Below are positions 17,263 to 25,732 of a stretch of DNA of 64,000 nucleotides, piece after piece (positions within the stretch are counted from its first letter, which is position 1; each line of letters begins with the position of its first letter). The notes under the pieces are model-generated. The model saw nothing but the letters and a program-made list of their open reading frames with translations, was not told the origin of the DNA and did no database searches. The translations under genes were made by a program, and so were the position numbers. This stretch comes from CAXXOK01 sp963664595 (GTDB taxonomy: Bacteria > Bacillota > Clostridia > Christensenellales > Aristaeellaceae), in NCBI GenBank assembly GCA_963664595.2, contig CAXXOK010000010.1:930001-994000 (forward strand), written 5' to 3'.

Positions 17263-18416
17263 TGGCAAAAACCTATGCCGTACGTAACATACGTCTCTGC
17301 ACCAAGGACTGTCTCTGCCTGTATGTGTGCCCCACCGGGGCAACAGACACCGAAAACAGCGTGATTGACGTAAACAAGTGCACAAGCTGCGGTGCCTGTG
17401 CGGATGCCTGCCCTTCGGGAGCCATCTCCATGGTGCCGTTTGAGTATCCCGCCCAACAGCCCCACGAAGCAAGCGTAGTATCCGCCCTGCAATCCCTGAT
17501 GCGCTCCAAGGCTGCACAGGAATCCATGGCGGGCTGCTTGCCCGGAACCCTGGCCGCCGCGTTTGAGAAATCCAACCACATCATGTCCGAGGATCTGATC
17601 CGTGAAGCGGGTTATATGCTGCCCCAAAGCAGCCATGTACACGCATTTCTGGTAAAGCTGCTCAGGGAGCACACCGAGGAAGGCTTCCCGCGCGAAGCCG
17701 CAGCGCAATTACTGCAACAATTGAACTTCAATAAAAAAACGGAGGAAACCAATATGGAAAAATGGAAATGCACCGTATGCGGATACGTTCACGAAGGCCC
17801 CCTTGCCGATAATTTCAAATGCCCCCGCTGCGGCGCGCCCGCCAGCAAGTTTGTAAAGCTGGAGGACGAAAAGAAAGCGGAAAGCAAGTACGCAGGCACC
17901 AAAACCGAGAAGAACCTCCAGGCCGCTTTTGCTGGTGAGAGCCAGGCCCGCAACAAATACACCTACTTTGCTCAGGTTGCCGCCAACGAAGGCTACCAGC
18001 AGCTGTCCGAGATCTTTCTGAAAACCGCTGGCAACGAAATGGAACACGCGAAGATCTGGTTTAATGAGCTCGGACATCTGGACGATACCGCCAAAAATTT
18101 GCTGGCCGCCGCCGAGGGTGAAAACTACGAGTGGACGGATATGTACCAGGGCTTTGCCAACGACGCGGAAGCTGAAGGCTTTCCGGAGCTGGCCGCACGT
18201 TTCCGCCGCGTAGCGGAGGTGGAGAAGTCCCACGAGGAGCGCTACCGCAAGCTGCTCAGCAACGTGGAACTGCAGAAGGTCTTTGAAAAGAGCGAAGAAA
18301 CCATGTGGGAGTGCCGTGTGTGCGGCCACCTGGTCATCGGCAAAAAGGCCCCGCAGGCCTGCCCCATCTGCGGATACAGCCAGAGCTTCTTTGAAGTGCG
18401 CAAGGAAAACTATTAA
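17262..18416 (+). CDS. 4Fe-4S ferredoxin-like protein continuous with a rubrerythrin
   Basis: One open frame of 384 codons. Residues 1-164 form a ferredoxin-like protein (CTKDCLCLYVCPTGA and CTSCGACADACPSGA plus a helical tail). From residue 165 a complete rubrerythrin follows: N-terminal rubredoxin-like CTVCGYVHEG...CPRCGAP, diiron four-helix core with EMEHAKIW and EVEKSHEERY, C-terminal ribbon CRVCGHLV...CPICGYS. The internal ATG at 17754 has its own excellent RBS (ACGGAGG), and relatives of both halves normally exist as separate genes. A run of seven A just before it (with TAA in another frame) suggests that an indel may have joined two genes. Otherwise this is a genuine fusion. Rubrerythrin reduces hydrogen peroxide in anaerobes. 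Confidence 0.85.
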   Translation: MAKTYAVRNIRLCTKDCLCLYVCPTGATDTENSVIDVNKCTSCGACADACPSGAISMVPFEYPAQQPHEASVVSALQSLMRSKAAQESMAGCLPGTLAAAFEKSNHIMSEDLIREAGYMLPQSSHVHAFLVKLLREHTEEGFPREAAAQLLQQLNFNKKTEETNMEKWKCTVCGYVHEGPLADNFKCPRCGAPASKFVKLEDEKKAESKYAGTKTEKNLQAAFAGESQARNKYTYFAQVAANEGYQQLSEIFLKTAGNEMEHAKIWFNELGHLDDTAKNLLAAAEGENYEWTDMYQGFANDAEAEGFPELAARFRRVAEVEKSHEERYRKLLSNVELQKVFEKSEETMWECRVCGHLVIGKKAPQACPICGYSQSFFEVRKENY

Positions 18417-18438
18417 CAATCATTCCGTCGCCCCAATC

Positions 18439-18468
18439 AAAAAGCCGCTCCTTATGGGGCGGCTTTTT
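18439..18468. terminator. Bidirectional Rho-independent terminator
   Basis: An 8-bp GC-rich stem (GCCGCTCC/GGGGCGGC, loop TTAT) is flanked by five A on one side and five T on the other. It can therefore end both the rubrerythrin transcript (+) and the convergent TRAP transporter transcript (-). Confidence 0.9.
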
Positions 18469-18506
18469 AGCGGAAATAATAAAAGATAAGAGCTTATCGG
18501 GTTTCG

Positions 18507-19790
18507 TCAGAACTGGATCAATCCGGGCAGCCAGGTGGTAAACGGCGGCCACAGGCTGATGAGAATCAACACCAGTACATTGCACAGAATAAACGGCGAC
18601 GCCGCCCGGAAAATATCCATTACGGGCATCCGGTTGAGCTTGTTGCAGGCGTTCAGGCACATGCCAACCGGCGGCGTAACCAGCCCGATCGCCATACCGG
18701 CGATCATCATCGCGCCGAATTGCAGCACTGATACGCCGTAGCTCTGCATTACCGGCAGAAGGATGGGCGTCAGCAGCAGAATTCCGGGGCTGACGTCGAT
18801 AAACGTGCCAATGAACAGGATGAGCACATCGAAAACGAGCATCACGGCCCATTTGGGCATATCCAGGCTGAAGAAGAACGCCTGAATCACCTGCGGGACC
18901 TTTTGTATGGTGATAATATAGGTAAAGATATAAGAGAATCCGATGATCAGCATAACAGCGGATGAAGCGATCAGTGTTTTTTTCAGCGCTTCCCACACAT
19001 GCTTCCAGGTCAGTTGCCGGTATACCAGAAAACCGACGGCCAACGCATAGAATACCGCAACACCGGCGCTTTCCGATGCCGTGCAAACGCCGAAGGATAT
19101 GGAAAGCACGATGGCAACCGGCATCAGCAGCGCCGGAATGCCGAACAGCATATCATGCCAGAATTCCTTCCAAACGAACGGTGTTTTTTTCGGATGCCAT
19201 CCATGACGGACGCTCATGGTATAGATCAATATCAATTGTGTGATACCGATCATCAATCCGGGGATTGCTCCGGCCAGAAACAGCCCGCCCACGGAACCGC
19301 TGGAGATCATCGCATATACAATCATCGGCGTGGAGGGCGGGATGATCATCCCCATGGTGGATGTCGCCACCGTAAGCCCTGCGGCAACACCGGACGGGTA
19401 GCCTTCCTTTTCCATGGCGGGAATTTCGATGGAACCCAGCGCCGACGTATCGGCGACCGAGGAGCCGGAGATACCGCCGAACAGCATGGAAGCCAATACA
19501 TTAACCTCGCCCATGCCCCCGTTAATGGGCCGGAGTATCTGGCGGCAAAAACGGACGATCCAGTGGGTAATACCGCCGCCGTTCATCAATTCACCCGCCA
19601 GGATGAACAGCGGAAGCGCGATCATCAGCTCGCTGAAAACCCCGCCCCAAACCTTCTGCGGCAGGATGATCATCAGCTTGGGCATTTCCGCGATGATAAA
19701 GGAGATGCTGGACGCACCGATGGAAAATGCCAGGGGGACTCCAATAAGCGCAAAGGTTAAAAGGCCGGCCAGCAAATAGATCATTGTCAT
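18507..19790 (-). CDS. dctM: TRAP transporter large permease subunit DctM
   Basis: 427 residues with about 12 hydrophobic segments. Family signatures are GVPLAFSIG near the N-terminus, LPLFILAGELMNGGGI, FGGISGSSVADTSALGSIEIPAMEKEGYP and IIPPSTPMIVYAM. In this Na+-driven system DctM forms the transport channel, using substrate delivered by DctP. It is the last gene of the dctP-dctQ-dctM operon and directly abuts the DctQ stop codon (TAAATG). The substrate cannot be told from this subunit. Confidence 0.95.
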   Translation of the reverse strand: MTMIYLLAGLLTFALIGVPLAFSIGASSISFIIAEMPKLMIILPQKVWGGVFSELMIALPLFILAGELMNGGGITHWIVRFCRQILRPINGGMGEVNVLASMLFGGISGSSVADTSALGSIEIPAMEKEGYPSGVAAGLTVATSTMGMIIPPSTPMIVYAMISSGSVGGLFLAGAIPGLMIGITQLILIYTMSVRHGWHPKKTPFVWKEFWHDMLFGIPALLMPVAIVLSISFGVCTASESAGVAVFYALAVGFLVYRQLTWKHVWEALKKTLIASSAVMLIIGFSYIFTYIITIQKVPQVIQAFFFSLDMPKWAVMLVFDVLILFIGTFIDVSPGILLLTPILLPVMQSYGVSVLQFGAMMIAGMAIGLVTPPVGMCLNACNKLNRMPVMDIFRAASPFILCNVLVLILISLWPPFTTWLPGLIQF

Positions 19791-20312
19791 TTACGCTTTG
19801 CCTCCCTTCTCCTTGGCAAGTGGTATATTCTTGCGGTTGAACGCCTCTACCGGGGCGGTGATAAACCCGACGATTTTTATTATCACGCAAATCGCGCAGA
19901 TCACACCGCATACCGGCATGATGCCATACAGGAATTTCATGGAGATTTCCAGCCCCGGGCTGAGTTGTGCGCCAGCTTTTTGCATATAGACGATCCCAAA
20001 CCAAACCAGGCATCCGTCTACCGCCAGCACCACCAGGTAGTTGAATACGGCAATCCATCGTTTCACAGCCGGTTTGATAAGGTCAAAGAAAATATCAATC
20101 ACTACGTGCTCGTCTTTGAGGATATTGATGCCCATGCCCCAAAAGGTCGTGAAGGCGAATAGCAGAATATTGAACTCCGATACTTCCTTCCAGCTCAGTC
20201 CGAAAAAATACCGCATGATGACCGAAAACATCACGCTGATCGCCAGGATGGCTATGGCAACCATGCCAATGCCCAGATAAATGTCAAACACGATCTTTGA
20301 CAGTTTTTTCAT
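19791..20312 (-). CDS. dctQ: TRAP transporter small permease subunit DctQ
   Basis: 173 residues from the ATG at 20312. A 15-codon upstream extension has no better RBS and overlaps the intergenic hairpin. Four membrane segments and the DctQ signatures RYFFGLSWKEVSEFN and TTFWGMGINILKDEHVVIDIFFD (parts) are visible. The small subunit pairs with DctM in the membrane. The RBS is weak (GGGATAGG), so coupling to DctP translation or the long hairpin may matter for subunit ratio. Confidence 0.92.
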   Translation of the reverse strand: MKKLSKIVFDIYLGIGMVAIAILAISVMFSVIMRYFFGLSWKEVSEFNILLFAFTTFWGMGINILKDEHVVIDIFFDLIKPAVKRWIAVFNYLVVLAVDGCLVWFGIVYMQKAGAQLSPGLEISMKFLYGIMPVCGVICAICVIIKIVGFITAPVEAFNRKNIPLAKEKGGKA

Positions 20313-20355
20313 GCCGCCTATCCCTGCCTTTGTTATAAAAGGTAGCTGACAAAGC

Positions 20356-20381
20356 AAAGCGGGAGAACGCTCTCCCGCTTT
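20356..20381 (-). other. Intergenic stem-loop between dctP and dctQ
   Basis: A perfect 11-bp stem (AAAGCGGGAGA with its complement, 4-base loop) lies in the 84-base gap after dctP. No T-run follows on the minus strand. It is more likely an mRNA stabiliser or partial attenuator giving more binding protein than permease than a full terminator. Confidence 0.6.
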
Positions 20382-20396
20382 GCGAAAGTCGGTCGG

Positions 20397-21434
20397 TTAT
20401 TCTCCGCGTACTCCTTTAACGATCTCGAACATCTGCTCGATCTGTTCCTGCGTGCAGAGGCCTTTTTCGACCATCTGCTGGTATACGGGCTGGGCGGCTT
20501 CTACGAACAGGGCAAGCTCGTCGGCGGTCGGCACATACACTTCGCTGCCTGCATAATCAAGAACGGTTTGTTTGGCCGCTCCCTGAAGCTCATCAACCAG
20601 CTGATCGTTGTAGTCGCCCATGGCGGTCGCAGCTGTCTGCAGGATAACCTGGAACTCTTCGGGCAGAGAATTCCACCAGTCGAGGTTCACGATGAACGGA
20701 TCGGGATGGAACTGGTAGTTGATCTCCGTGAAGTACTTCTGCACTTCATAGAACGCCATGGCGACAATGTTCACCCAGGGATTCTCCTGGCCGTCCGCCA
20801 CGCCGGTGTTCAGGGACATATACAGGTCGTTGTAAGGGATGCTGACGGTATTGGCGCCCATCGCCTTGAATGTCATATCGATGGTATCCATACCAGGAGC
20901 AATGCGCATTTTCAGGCCGACCATATCCGCCGGTGTTTTGATCGTACGGACATTGTTGGAGAACTGGCGGAAACCGCCGGCGTCGCATACGTCGAGGATA
21001 ACGCCGTTTACCTTGGCAGCGGCGGACGCGCAGATTTCCTTGGCCAGATCGCTGTCAAGCAGCGCGGATACTTCCGCGCGGTTTTGCGCGATGAACGGAG
21101 CGGTGAAGGTGATCATTTCCGGCATTAAGGCAAAGTGCCCGCCGCGCATGGCTTCCACGGCGCCGATCAGGATCTGCTCGGGCAATGCGTCATCATTGCC
21201 CAGCCCGCTGTTGGCATAGATTTCCACAGTGATGTGCCCATAGGTTGCCGCTTCCACGTCAGCTTTGAATTGCAGCAGCGACAAATGGCGGACGTTTGAT
21301 TCCGGTTGCGCATGACCGATTTTCATTTCGTAGTAGCCCAGATCCGCAAAGGGATCCGCAGCCGTTTCCGCAAACGCCGTTGCCAGTCCGAGGACGATGA
21401 CCAGCGCCATCAGAATTGCCAGATACTTCTTCAT
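20397..21434 (-). CDS. dctP: TRAP transporter periplasmic-type substrate-binding protein DctP
   Basis: 345 residues starting at the ATG at 21434 (GGGAGG ten bases upstream). The frame opens one codon earlier with TTG. An N-terminal signal peptide (KKYLAILMALVIVLGLATAFAE) without lipobox Cys indicates secretion. Family signatures include KIGHAQPESNVRH, FRQFSNNVRTIKTPADMVGLKMRIAP, which carries the conserved Arg that binds the substrate carboxylate, and GVADGQENPW. This is the DctP/SiaP fold, so the ligand is probably an organic acid. In a Gram-positive cell without lipid anchor the mode of retention is unclear. It is preceded by a good promoter with an inverted repeat. Confidence 0.93.
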   Translation of the reverse strand: MKKYLAILMALVIVLGLATAFAETAADPFADLGYYEMKIGHAQPESNVRHLSLLQFKADVEAATYGHITVEIYANSGLGNDDALPEQILIGAVEAMRGGHFALMPEMITFTAPFIAQNRAEVSALLDSDLAKEICASAAAKVNGVILDVCDAGGFRQFSNNVRTIKTPADMVGLKMRIAPGMDTIDMTFKAMGANTVSIPYNDLYMSLNTGVADGQENPWVNIVAMAFYEVQKYFTEINYQFHPDPFIVNLDWWNSLPEEFQVILQTAATAMGDYNDQLVDELQGAAKQTVLDYAGSEVYVPTADELALFVEAAQPVYQQMVEKGLCTQEQIEQMFEIVKGVRGE

Positions 21435-21502
21435 CAAATATTCCTCCCGATTTAATTTTTAATCTGGAATGGCACCCGATTAGGATGATCCGGCGTGCCT
21501 CC

Positions 21503-21545
21503 AAACCTGTATTCACAATATAGCATATCGTATACAGGTTTGCAA
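21503..21545 (-). promoter_or_regulatory. dctPQM promoter with a 10-bp inverted repeat
   Basis: On the minus strand TTGCAA (21545-21540), a 17-base spacer and TATATT (21522-21517) form a sigma-70 promoter about 80 bases upstream of dctP. The arms AAACCTGTAT (21503-21512) and ATACAGGTTT (21532-21541) form a perfect 10-bp inverted repeat with a 19-base gap. One arm overlaps the -35/spacer and the other lies just after the -10. The divergent GntR gene is the natural candidate regulator. Confidence 0.65.
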
Positions 21546-21602
21546 CTCATATTTTACATTTTATTCAAAATATTATTTCACTGTTCACTTATCTGATTTC
21601 TT

Positions 21603-21616
21603 TATAATGTATACAT
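21603..21616 (+). promoter_or_regulatory. Candidate -10 box and palindromic operator of the gntR gene
   Basis: TATAAT (21603-21608) is overlapped by the perfect 10-bp palindrome ATGTATACAT (21607-21616), 85 bases upstream of the regulator start. A clear -35 is not visible. GTATAC is also present in the dctP promoter repeat (21530-21535), which suggests a shared core recognised by the same protein. Confidence 0.45.
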
Positions 21617-21700
21617 GTTTACCCTTTCTTTAAGAAATCTCTTGACTTTCAAGGTTTTCAACTCTATGATATGAGTAAATTGTCATTTAAGGAGAACATC

Positions 21701-22402
21701 ATGGAAACGACCCGCAGCACAGACGATATGTATACGATCATCAAAAACGAAATCATCGCCCTTCGCATCAAGCCCGGAGAAGAGCTGAGCGAGAATAATC
21801 TGTGCAAGCGATTCGGCGTTTCCAGAACGCCCATCCGCACGGTGTTGCAGCGCCTTGAAAACAAGGGCTTTCTCACAATCGCTCCGTACAGGGGGAGCTT
21901 TGTAACACTGCTGGACTACCAGATCATCGAGCAGGATATCTATGCGCGCGTCGCCATCGAAACCATGGTGCTGCGGGATTTTATCCTTTCCCACAGCCCC
22001 GCGGACCGCAGCGCGCTGCAATTTGCCCTCAATCAGCTGGAGGCTGAAGGGCAGAAGTATTTTGAAAACCCTGATGCCTTTGACGTTTACCGGTATCTGG
22101 ACAACGATCTTGCCATGCACAAGGTCTATTTCCGCGCCATCCACAAGGAGACCCTCGCCTTCTCGCTGGACAGGATGGACGCCAGCTATTCCCGCTTTAT
22201 GACGCTGGATATCAACGCAGGTGAAAACGTAAACGACGTACTCACAGATCACCGTGAATTGCTGGATGTGATCGACTCGGGCGCCATTGAACGGATTGAG
22301 CCGCTGATGCGCCGCCATCTGTACGGCAACATCCGCAGGCTGAGTCCGCGCCTGTTTTCGGAATTCCGGCACTATTTTATCGAAACTACGCTGCCGATAT
22401 AA
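21701..22402 (+). CDS. GntR-family transcriptional regulator (FadR subfamily)
   Basis: 233 residues from ATG 21701, which has AAGGAGA five bases upstream. The winged helix-turn-helix is IIALRIKPGEELSENNLCKRFGVSRTPIRTVLQRLENKGF (parts). The C-terminal all-helical FCD domain contains the metal-binding pattern D..FH-like LDNDLAMHKVYF, H in DHRELLD and H in RRHLYGN. FadR-type regulators commonly control transporters for organic acids and sense the substrate or a metabolite. Divergent orientation from dctPQM makes it the likely regulator of that operon and of itself. Confidence 0.9.
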   Translation: METTRSTDDMYTIIKNEIIALRIKPGEELSENNLCKRFGVSRTPIRTVLQRLENKGFLTIAPYRGSFVTLLDYQIIEQDIYARVAIETMVLRDFILSHSPADRSALQFALNQLEAEGQKYFENPDAFDVYRYLDNDLAMHKVYFRAIHKETLAFSLDRMDASYSRFMTLDINAGENVNDVLTDHRELLDVIDSGAIERIEPLMRRHLYGNIRRLSPRLFSEFRHYFIETTLPI

Positions 22403-22598
22403 TCCGCTATTTCACCCGGTATCACATCGAACGCGTGGCTCAGTCACGTGTTTTTTATATCTCCGCCTCGCCGCAGCCCCGGATACAGAAAGGCTCGCCA
22501 TTACAACATTCTATACCGGGCGCTCTTTACGCCGCCGTTAAACAGTGATTAGATAGATTCATTCACCATTTTCCAATCACAACCCATGAGGCGCTGCC

Positions 22599-23489
22599 AT
22601 GAAATTGCGAAACAGCTTCCATCCCTACGCCGCCGTTACCATTCTTTTCTGGTCACTCGCATATGTGCTTACACGGATTACACTGCAATACTTTTCCGCG
22701 TTCTCCCTGGGGTTTCTCCGGTACTTCTTTGCTTCCTGTGCCCTGCTGGTCTTCGCGGTCCGCACAAAAATGAAGCGGCCGCGCAAGGCCGATCTTCCCT
22801 GGATTGCCGCATCCGGAATTTTGGGCTTTTTTCTGTATATGATTGTATTCAATCTTGGGCAATCAATGGTGACCGCGTGCACCGCAAGCGTTGTCATCGC
22901 CATGGTCCCTGTTATCACCGCCCTGCTGGCCCGGATTTTTCATCATGAAAAGCTGCGCCCGTTTCAGTGGATCGCCATTGGTATAGAATTTGCCGGTGTG
23001 CTTGTATTAACGCTGTTCAACGGAGTATTTTCCCTGAACTCCGGATTGCTGTGGCTGTTTTTAGCCGCGGTTTTTCTGAGTGCCTATAACCTGATCCAGC
23101 GGAGGCTGATCCGCACCTATTCCGCCTTTCAGTCGTCTTCCTACAGCATTTTTGTTGGCACGCTGCTGTTGGCGGTTTTCCTGCCAACAGCCATCCGGGA
23201 AATCTCCGTTGCTCCGGCTATACAGCTTGTCTATATCGCCATGCTCGGCATCTTCTCCAGCGCCATTGCCTATGCGGCGTGGAGTAAGGCCTTGTCGCTG
23301 GCGGCGCAGACCTCGCAGGTCAGCAACTATATGTTTATCACCCCATTTTTAACCAGCATTCTCGGTTTCCTTCTCGTCGGCGAAATACCGGACCGCGCTA
23401 CCCTGCTGGGCGGCAGCGTGATTCTTCTGGGGGTTTTCCTGTTCAATTTCGGCAACAAGCTCTTTCGCCCGTCTGCAGGCCGTTCCTGA
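22599..23489 (+). CDS. EamA/DMT-family transporter
   Basis: 296 residues with ten predicted membrane helices in two EamA repeats. The first ends with ASVVIAMVPVITALLARIFHHEKLRPFQWIAI and the second with YMFITPFLTSILGFLLVGEIPDRATLLGG, the usual P..a.l....l.E signature of each repeat. The family exports amino acids or other small metabolites, and substrate specificity is not predictable. A GAGG-type RBS precedes the ATG. No operon partner is evident. Confidence 0.9.
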   Translation: MKLRNSFHPYAAVTILFWSLAYVLTRITLQYFSAFSLGFLRYFFASCALLVFAVRTKMKRPRKADLPWIAASGILGFFLYMIVFNLGQSMVTACTASVVIAMVPVITALLARIFHHEKLRPFQWIAIGIEFAGVLVLTLFNGVFSLNSGLLWLFLAAVFLSAYNLIQRRLIRTYSAFQSSSYSIFVGTLLLAVFLPTAIREISVAPAIQLVYIAMLGIFSSAIAYAAWSKALSLAAQTSQVSNYMFITPFLTSILGFLLVGEIPDRATLLGGSVILLGVFLFNFGNKLFRPSAGRS

Positions 23490-23533
23490 ACCGAATACAG
23501 GTGGTTTCTCTGCAAACAAATCACGCCACTGGC

Positions 23534-23790
23534 TTAACTGATAATCAGCCCGTTGACAAACCCCATTTGGCAATGGGATGTCAGCTTGTATAAAAAGTCC
23601 AAGATGCTCAGCAGCAAGGGTAGCAAATCTTTGTTTTTCAGGTTCACAGGTCTGTCGAATATCATCCATGATTTCCACTCTTTTCGTTTATCACAATCGC
23701 CGGAGTATTGCCCTGTATCTGTTTTGCTTTTACCCAATGCCTCCTGTCACCAGCATTTAGGTGCAAACACGATGTGATATTTTCATCTTC
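23534..23790 (-). pseudogene. Degraded IS200/IS605-type TnpA (Y1 transposase) fragment
   Basis: On the minus strand one frame reads KYHIVFAPK (23779-23756), the hallmark N-terminal strand of IS200-type REP/Y1 transposases. It is followed in the same frame by an in-frame stop and then GKSKTDTGQYSGDCDKRKEWKSW, which corresponds loosely to the GKIKADIGKILRELCERKG segment. The catalytic HUH and Tyr region is not recognisable and stops occur both upstream and inside. It is therefore a dead remnant. Confidence 0.45.
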
Positions 23791-24011
23791 ATTTTCTATG
23801 GAATAGACTTTAATTGTCATTTGCCATTAACGGTAAACCTCTTTTGCTTGCTTTCGGTTGCGAGACTGTTTCTTGTATAGCAAGGAGGCTAACTAAATTT
23901 AATAGTTTACCCTCACCAGTGCTTCTGGTGGGCAGGCTGCGTTTTCCCGGCAATAAGAACCGCCCTGTGCACATCGCGGCGGCTCAGCTTACGTTAAGTT
24001 TACGTAAAATA

Positions 24012-24040
24012 CAGACATCTCTTTCGCTATCCATTATAAT
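24012..24040 (+). promoter_or_regulatory. Probable promoter of the CoA-disulfide reductase-like gene
   Basis: TATAAT (24035-24040) is preceded at 17 bases by CAGACA, a poor -35 box that keeps the GACA part. Two TTACGT-type repeats (GTTAAG TTTACGTAA region, 23989-24006) lie immediately upstream and could bind an activator that compensates for the weak -35. Confidence 0.45.
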
Positions 24041-24091
24041 AACTGGGAACGCAATAACACCTCCCTGTACTGCACGGAAAGGAGATCTGCC

Positions 24092-25732
24092 ATGCGGATA
24101 GTTATCATCGGGGCTGTCGCCGCCGGAACCTCCGCCGCCGCCAAAGCGCGGCGCAATAACGAGGACGCCGAGATTGTTCTCTATGAAAAGGACAGCGATA
24201 TTTCCTACTCCGGCTGCGGAATCCCGTATTTTCTGGGTGGTCATCTGCACGGCATCGACGACCTCACCCCACGCGATCCCGCGTTTTTTAAAAGCAAATA
24301 CAACGTGGATGTTTTCACGCGACACGAGGTGCTTGCCATCATGCCGGAGGAAAAGCGCGTTTCCGTGAAAAACCTCGTCACCGGAGAGGTGTTTTCGGAT
24401 TTTTACGACACGCTGATCATCGCCGCAGGCGCGGCCGCAAGCGTGCCGCCTATCCCGGGCGCACGGCTGCCGCACGTATTCACCCTGCGCACTATCGGAG
24501 ATGCCCTGCGCATGAAAAACTTCTTGGATACAAAGCATCCGCAGACCGCCGCCGTCATCGGCAGCGGGTTTATCGGGCTGGAAATGTGCGAGAACCTGAC
24601 GGAACTGGGGATAAAGATAACGGTACTGGAAAAGCTCCCCCACGTTACCCCCGCGCTGGACGACGATATCGCGGGGTATGTGGAGGATTATCTGGCTCAA
24701 AAAGGTGTTGCGGTTTTCACGGATGTCACCGTACGGGAGATCACCGAACAAGCTGTCGTCTTGGCGGACGGCCGAGAAATCAAGACGGAGCTTGTGCTGC
24801 TTGCCACCGGCGTACGCCCCGGCACATCCCTTGCGGCGGAGGCGGGCGTTGCGCTGGGCGCGACGGGCGCTATCCGCGTCGATGCACAGATGCGCACCAG
24901 CCTGCCCGATGTGTATGCCTGCGGCGACTGTATCGAAACCTGGGATGTGGTTACGGGCCGTCCGTTCTACCGGCCGCTGGGCTCCACCGCCAACAAAACG
25001 GGGCGCATCGCGGGCGACTGTGTCACCGGCGGTGATCTCCGCTTCCGCGGTGTGCTCGGCACGGGCATTTTCCGCGTGTTTGATCTGGCCGTGGCGCAAA
25101 CCGGCCTGTCTGAGCGCGAAGCGAAGGCGCAGGGCTTTGATGTGGTCGTATGCCATAACATCAAGCCCGACAAGCCCGCGTATATGGGCGGCAGGGAAAT
25201 GGTGATCAAGGGCGTCGCCGATAAAGCGGATGGACGGCTGCTGGGCGCGCAGATCGTAGGGTATGAAGGCGTAGACAAGCGCATCGATGTGTTTGTAACG
25301 GCTATCACCTTCAAGGCAAAGGCGGAGGACCTGTTCCATCTTGATCTGGCCTATGCGCCTCCGTTTTCCACCACCAAGGATCCGGTGATGTACACGGGCA
25401 TGATTTTGGAAAACGCCCTTCACCGGGGCCGCAGGCAGCTTACGGCGCAGGATTTCGATACCCTGATACAGTCCGGGGAGCCGTATACGCTGATCGATAC
25501 GCGGGTGCCCGGACAATACACGCAGGACCATATCGAAACCGCCCTAAACATTCCCCATGCCGATTTCCGCAAAGCAGCGGAAACCCTGAACAAGGAGGCG
25601 CTGACGATTACCTACTGCAATAAAGGGGTCACCGGCAATGCCACGCAGAATATCCTGCTTGCCAAAGGGTTTCATAAAGTGTACAGCCTTTCAGGCGGAC
25701 AAAAGCAGTATAAAATGTCACATCGGAAATAA
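24092..25732 (+). CDS. CoA-disulfide reductase-like flavoprotein fused to a rhodanese domain
   Basis: 546 residues, RBS GGAAAGGAG. Residues 1-445 form a class III pyridine nucleotide-disulfide oxidoreductase. The features are IGAVAAGTSAAAKARR FAD-binding motif, YSGCGIPYF with the single redox-active Cys (~44), VIGSGFIGLEMCENL NAD(P)H-binding motif and VYACGDCIE. Residues ~455-546 form a rhodanese domain with active-site loop ITYCNKGVTGN. This fusion matches CoADR-RHD/NADH:polysulfide-type reductases, which reduce CoA disulfide, persulfides or polysulfide with NAD(P)H. It should act in the cytoplasm in thiol or sulfur redox homeostasis. No operon partner is visible. Confidence 0.92.
   Translation: MRIVIIGAVAAGTSAAAKARRNNEDAEIVLYEKDSDISYSGCGIPYFLGGHLHGIDDLTPRDPAFFKSKYNVDVFTRHEVLAIMPEEKRVSVKNLVTGEVFSDFYDTLIIAAGAAASVPPIPGARLPHVFTLRTIGDALRMKNFLDTKHPQTAAVIGSGFIGLEMCENLTELGIKITVLEKLPHVTPALDDDIAGYVEDYLAQKGVAVFTDVTVREITEQAVVLADGREIKTELVLLATGVRPGTSLAAEAGVALGATGAIRVDAQMRTSLPDVYACGDCIETWDVVTGRPFYRPLGSTANKTGRIAGDCVTGGDLRFRGVLGTGIFRVFDLAVAQTGLSEREAKAQGFDVVVCHNIKPDKPAYMGGREMVIKGVADKADGRLLGAQIVGYEGVDKRIDVFVTAITFKAKAEDLFHLDLAYAPPFSTTKDPVMYTGMILENALHRGRRQLTAQDFDTLIQSGEPYTLIDTRVPGQYTQDHIETALNIPHADFRKAAETLNKEALTITYCNKGVTGNATQNILLAKGFHKVYSLSGGQKQYKMSHRK

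Larger units (their letters stand above)
23490..24091. other. Long non-coding stretch with a transposase relic and the next gene's promoter
   Basis: About 600 bases hold no intact gene. The left half contains a degraded IS200-like transposase fragment on the minus strand (listed separately). At 23914-23930 a 6-bp hairpin CACCAG/CTGGTG lies in the segment beyond it and may be a leftover subterminal structure of that element. The right end carries the promoter of the next gene and two TTACGT-type repeats at 23989-24006. Confidence 0.5.

Noticed and set aside
23984..25531. 515-codon minus-strand open frame
   Set aside because: It is the antisense shadow of the CoA-disulfide reductase-like gene, which has clear FAD, NAD(P)H and rhodanese motifs on the plus strand. 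The antisense product shows no motif.
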